NCBI GenBank assembly: GCA_035548125.1
Contig: DASZTV010000100.1
Location: 1-11,706, forward strand
Length of the DNA stretch: 11,706 nt
Direction of reading: 5' to 3'
Origin: DASZTV01 sp035548125
GTDB lineage: Bacteria; Actinomycetota; Actinomycetes; JAFAQI01
Each line of letters opens with the position of its first letter. Position 1 is the first letter of the stretch. The notes under the pieces were generated by a model. It worked only from the letters and a program-made list of their open reading frames with translations. It made no database searches and had not been told where the DNA came from. The position numbers and the translations under genes were made by a program. This document shows, in pieces, positions 10,298 to 11,706 of the stretch.

Positions 10298-10306
10298 TGG
10301 TAGCGT
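10298..10306 (+). promoter_or_regulatory. Extended -10 promoter for rpoZ
   Basis: TGG-TAGCGT fits the extended -10 pattern TGn-TAnnnT. It would start transcription near 10312, about 30 nt before the rpoZ GTG. No good -35 is seen 17-18 nt upstream (TCACCG at the palindrome's edge). GGAAG (10285-10289) with GTT (10308-10310) at 18 nt also resembles a SigR-type ECF promoter (GGAAT-N18-GTT), but with an imperfect -35. Confidence 0.4.
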
Positions 10307-10330
10307 TGTTGGGCACTTTCTGCCGCCGAA

Positions 10331-10337
10331 AAGAGGA
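10331..10337 (+). promoter_or_regulatory. Ribosome binding site of rpoZ (decides GTG start)
   Basis: AAGAGGA lies 4 nt before GTG 10342, a slightly short spacing. It selects this GTG over an in-frame GTG at 10222, the first base of the palindrome, which would add 40 residues foreign to the omega family. Confidence 0.7.
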
Positions 10338-10341
10338 ACTC

Positions 10342-10611
10342 GTGTCCGGCACCGCCGCTCGCCCTGAGGGGATCACCAACCCACCGATCGACGAGCTGCT
10401 CGACAAGGTCGAGAGCAAGTACGCCCTCGTCATCTACGCGGCCAAGCGTGCCCGCCAGATCAACGCGTACTACTCCCAGCTCGGTGAGGGTCTGCTCGAG
10501 TACGTCGGCCCGCTCGTTCCCGCCCACGTGCAGGAGAAGCCGCTGTCGGTGGCGCTGCGCGAGGCGAACGAGGACCTGCTGACGTTCGAGCAGGTCGAAG
10601 CTCCCGCGTAA
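10342..10611 (+). CDS. rpoZ: DNA-directed RNA polymerase omega subunit
   Basis: Omega binds the beta-prime C-terminus and helps assembly and stability of RNA polymerase. The 89-residue product matches actinobacterial omega throughout: PEGITNPPIDELLDKVESKY, then the invariant LVIYAAKRARQINAYYSQL helix pair, LLEYVGPLVPAHVQEKPLSVALREAN and a short acidic end. The length is normal for this phylum (about 90-110). The start is GTG 10342, supported by AAGAGGA. It has its own probable promoter after the long palindrome, so its expression may be partly separate from mihF-gmk. Only 14 nt, themselves a small inverted repeat, separate it from coaBC, so these two genes are probably one transcription unit. 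Confidence 0.97.
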   Translation: MSGTAARPEGITNPPIDELLDKVESKYALVIYAAKRARQINAYYSQLGEGLLEYVGPLVPAHVQEKPLSVALREANEDLLTFEQVEAPA

Positions 10612-10625
10612 GGCAGTCTTCTGCC
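10612..10625 (+). repeat. 14-nt inverted repeat filling the rpoZ-coaBC gap
   Basis: GGCAG-TCTT-CTGCC occupies exactly the bases between the rpoZ TAA (10609-10611) and the coaBC ATG (10626). If folded, it would place a 5-bp hairpin directly before the start codon, where no SD is found. A repeat this short may be chance. Confidence 0.5.
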
Positions 10626-11706
10626 ATGAGCGGCGGGACACCCACGGCCGGCGGCCGTCGCGTCGTTCTCGGCGTCTGCGGCGGTATCGCCGCCTACAAG
10701 GCGTGTGAGCTGCTCCGTCGGTTCACCGAGTCAGGGCACGAGGTCCAGGTCGTACCGACCGCGTCGGCCCTCAAGTTCGTCGGTGAGACGACATGGGCGG
10801 CGCTGTCCGGCAACCCGGTAGCGACCGACGTCTGGACGTCTGCGCACAAGGTGCCGCACGTCACGCTCGGTCGGCAGGCGGACCTCGTCGTTGTCGCGCC
10901 TGCGACCGCAGACTTCCTCGCCCGCATGGTGATCGGGCGTTCCGACGACCTCCTGACCGCGACGCTGCTCACCGCGCGGTGCCCGATCGTCGTTGCGCCC
11001 GCCATGCACACCGAGATGTGGCAGCACGCTTCGACGCAGGCGAACGTCGCGACGCTTCGCGAGCGCGGCGTCATCGTTCTCGACCCGGCTGTCGGGCGCC
11101 TCACCGGCTCGGACACCGGCATCGGCCGGCTGCCGGAGCCGGACGAGATCTTCGCGGTCGCCCGTACGGTGCTGACTCGCGGCGTCGGGTCGCTCGCCGC
11201 CGACCTCGCCGGGTGGCACGTCGTCGTCACCGCCGGCGGCACGCGCGAGCCGCTCGACCCGGTGCGTTACCTGGGCAATCGCTCGTCCGGCCGGCAGGGG
11301 TACGCCCTCGCCCGCGCCGCGCTCGCTCGCGGTGCTGAGGTCACGCTGATCTCCGCCAACGCGGCGCTCGCCGACCCGGCCGGCGCCAAGGTCGTTCGCG
11401 TCCGTACGGCGGAGGACATGCGCCTCGCGGTGGAGGAGGTTGCCGCCAGCGCCGATTCGATCGTCATGGCCGCTGCGGTCGCGGACTTCCGGCCTGCGAC
11501 GCGCGCCGACGCGAAGATCAAGAAGGGCGCGGACGAGCCTGACTCGATCGTGCTCGTCCGCAACCCCGACATCCTCGCCGACATCTCCGCGAATCGTCGC
11601 CGCGAGGGCCAGATGATCGTCGGGTTCGCCGCCGAGACCAACGACGTGCTCGACAACGGCCGGGCGAAGCTCGCCTCGAAAGGCTGCGACCTGATCGTCG
11701 TCAACC
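10626..11706 (+). CDS. coaBC: Bifunctional phosphopantothenoylcysteine decarboxylase/synthetase (3' truncated)
   Basis: CoaBC joins cysteine to 4'-phosphopantothenate (CTP-dependent CoaB half) and decarboxylates the product (FMN-dependent CoaC half) in coenzyme A synthesis. The frame runs open to the window end with 360 codons visible, of a usual 400-430. CoaC covers about residues 10-185: GVCGGIAAYKACELLRR, the active-site His78 in VPHV, VVVAPATADFLARM and PAMHTEMW (125-132, the PAMN position). CoaB follows from about 195: VVTAGGTREPLDPVRYLGNRSSG (Asn218), MAAAVADFRPA (281-291), KIKK (297-300), RNPDIL and VGFAAET. The flap reads LTGSDTGIGRL (159-169), without the Cys of E. coli ACGDIGPGRM. 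Start ATG 10626 has no clear SD; coupling to rpoZ, 14 nt upstream, is likely. Confidence 0.96.
   Translation, partial: MSGGTPTAGGRRVVLGVCGGIAAYKACELLRRFTESGHEVQVVPTASALKFVGETTWAALSGNPVATDVWTSAHKVPHVTLGRQADLVVVAPATADFLARMVIGRSDDLLTATLLTARCPIVVAPAMHTEMWQHASTQANVATLRERGVIVLDPAVGRLTGSDTGIGRLPEPDEIFAVARTVLTRGVGSLAADLAGWHVVVTAGGTREPLDPVRYLGNRSSGRQGYALARAALARGAEVTLISANAALADPAGAKVVRVRTAEDMRLAVEEVAASADSIVMAAAVADFRPATRADAKIKKGADEPDSIVLVRNPDILADISANRRREGQMIVGFAAETNDVLDNGRAKLASKGCDLIVVN

Overview
The window is high-GC actinobacterial chromosome. The case for Actinomycetota rests on gene content and order: a TTG-started mihF (integration host factor) gene is followed by gmk, rpoZ and a coaBC whose motifs (PAMHTEMW, TGSDTGIGR) have the actinobacterial form. 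From memory, the same flank (pyrB-pyrC-membrane gene-carA-carB ... pyrF ... mihF-gmk-rpoZ-dfp) occurs in Mycobacterium and, with small changes, in Streptomyces. All genes lie on the + strand, and no tRNA, rRNA, CRISPR array or insertion sequence is visible.

Region 1 (1-9196) is a pyrimidine biosynthesis operon: pyrB (5' end outside the window), pyrC, an unlisted 55-codon single-pass membrane protein gene, carA, carB, pyrK, pyrD and pyrF. It covers carbamoyl phosphate synthesis, carbamoyl aspartate, dihydroorotate, orotate and the last step to UMP. Only orotate phosphoribosyltransferase (pyrE) is missing from the run. All seven junctions overlap by 1, 4 or 8 nt, which suggests strong translational coupling. 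Leaving aside the small membrane gene, the order pyrB-C-carA-carB-K-D-F is that of the Bacillus operon. The dihydroorotate dehydrogenase is the two-subunit, NAD-linked class 1B form (PyrK with a 2Fe-2S cluster plus PyrD), and PyrF is the short, type I form. Mycobacterium and Streptomyces are remembered as using class 2 PyrD and the longer PyrF.

Region 2 (9197-10611) holds mihF, gmk and rpoZ. A 114-nt spacer after pyrF has a promoter-like pair and a perfect 9-bp stem-loop, so mihF probably starts a new transcription unit. A 133-nt spacer between gmk and rpoZ contains the most striking non-coding structure in the window: a perfect 22-bp inverted repeat around a 15-nt loop, followed by an extended -10 promoter for rpoZ.

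Region 3 (10612-11706) is coaBC (dfp), open at the window end, with 360 codons visible. No stretch over 300 bases lacks a gene.

Most genes here are ordinary housekeeping genes. Worth a second look are the long palindrome before rpoZ, the tiny membrane protein inside the pyr operon, and an acidic 48-residue tail on PyrD.
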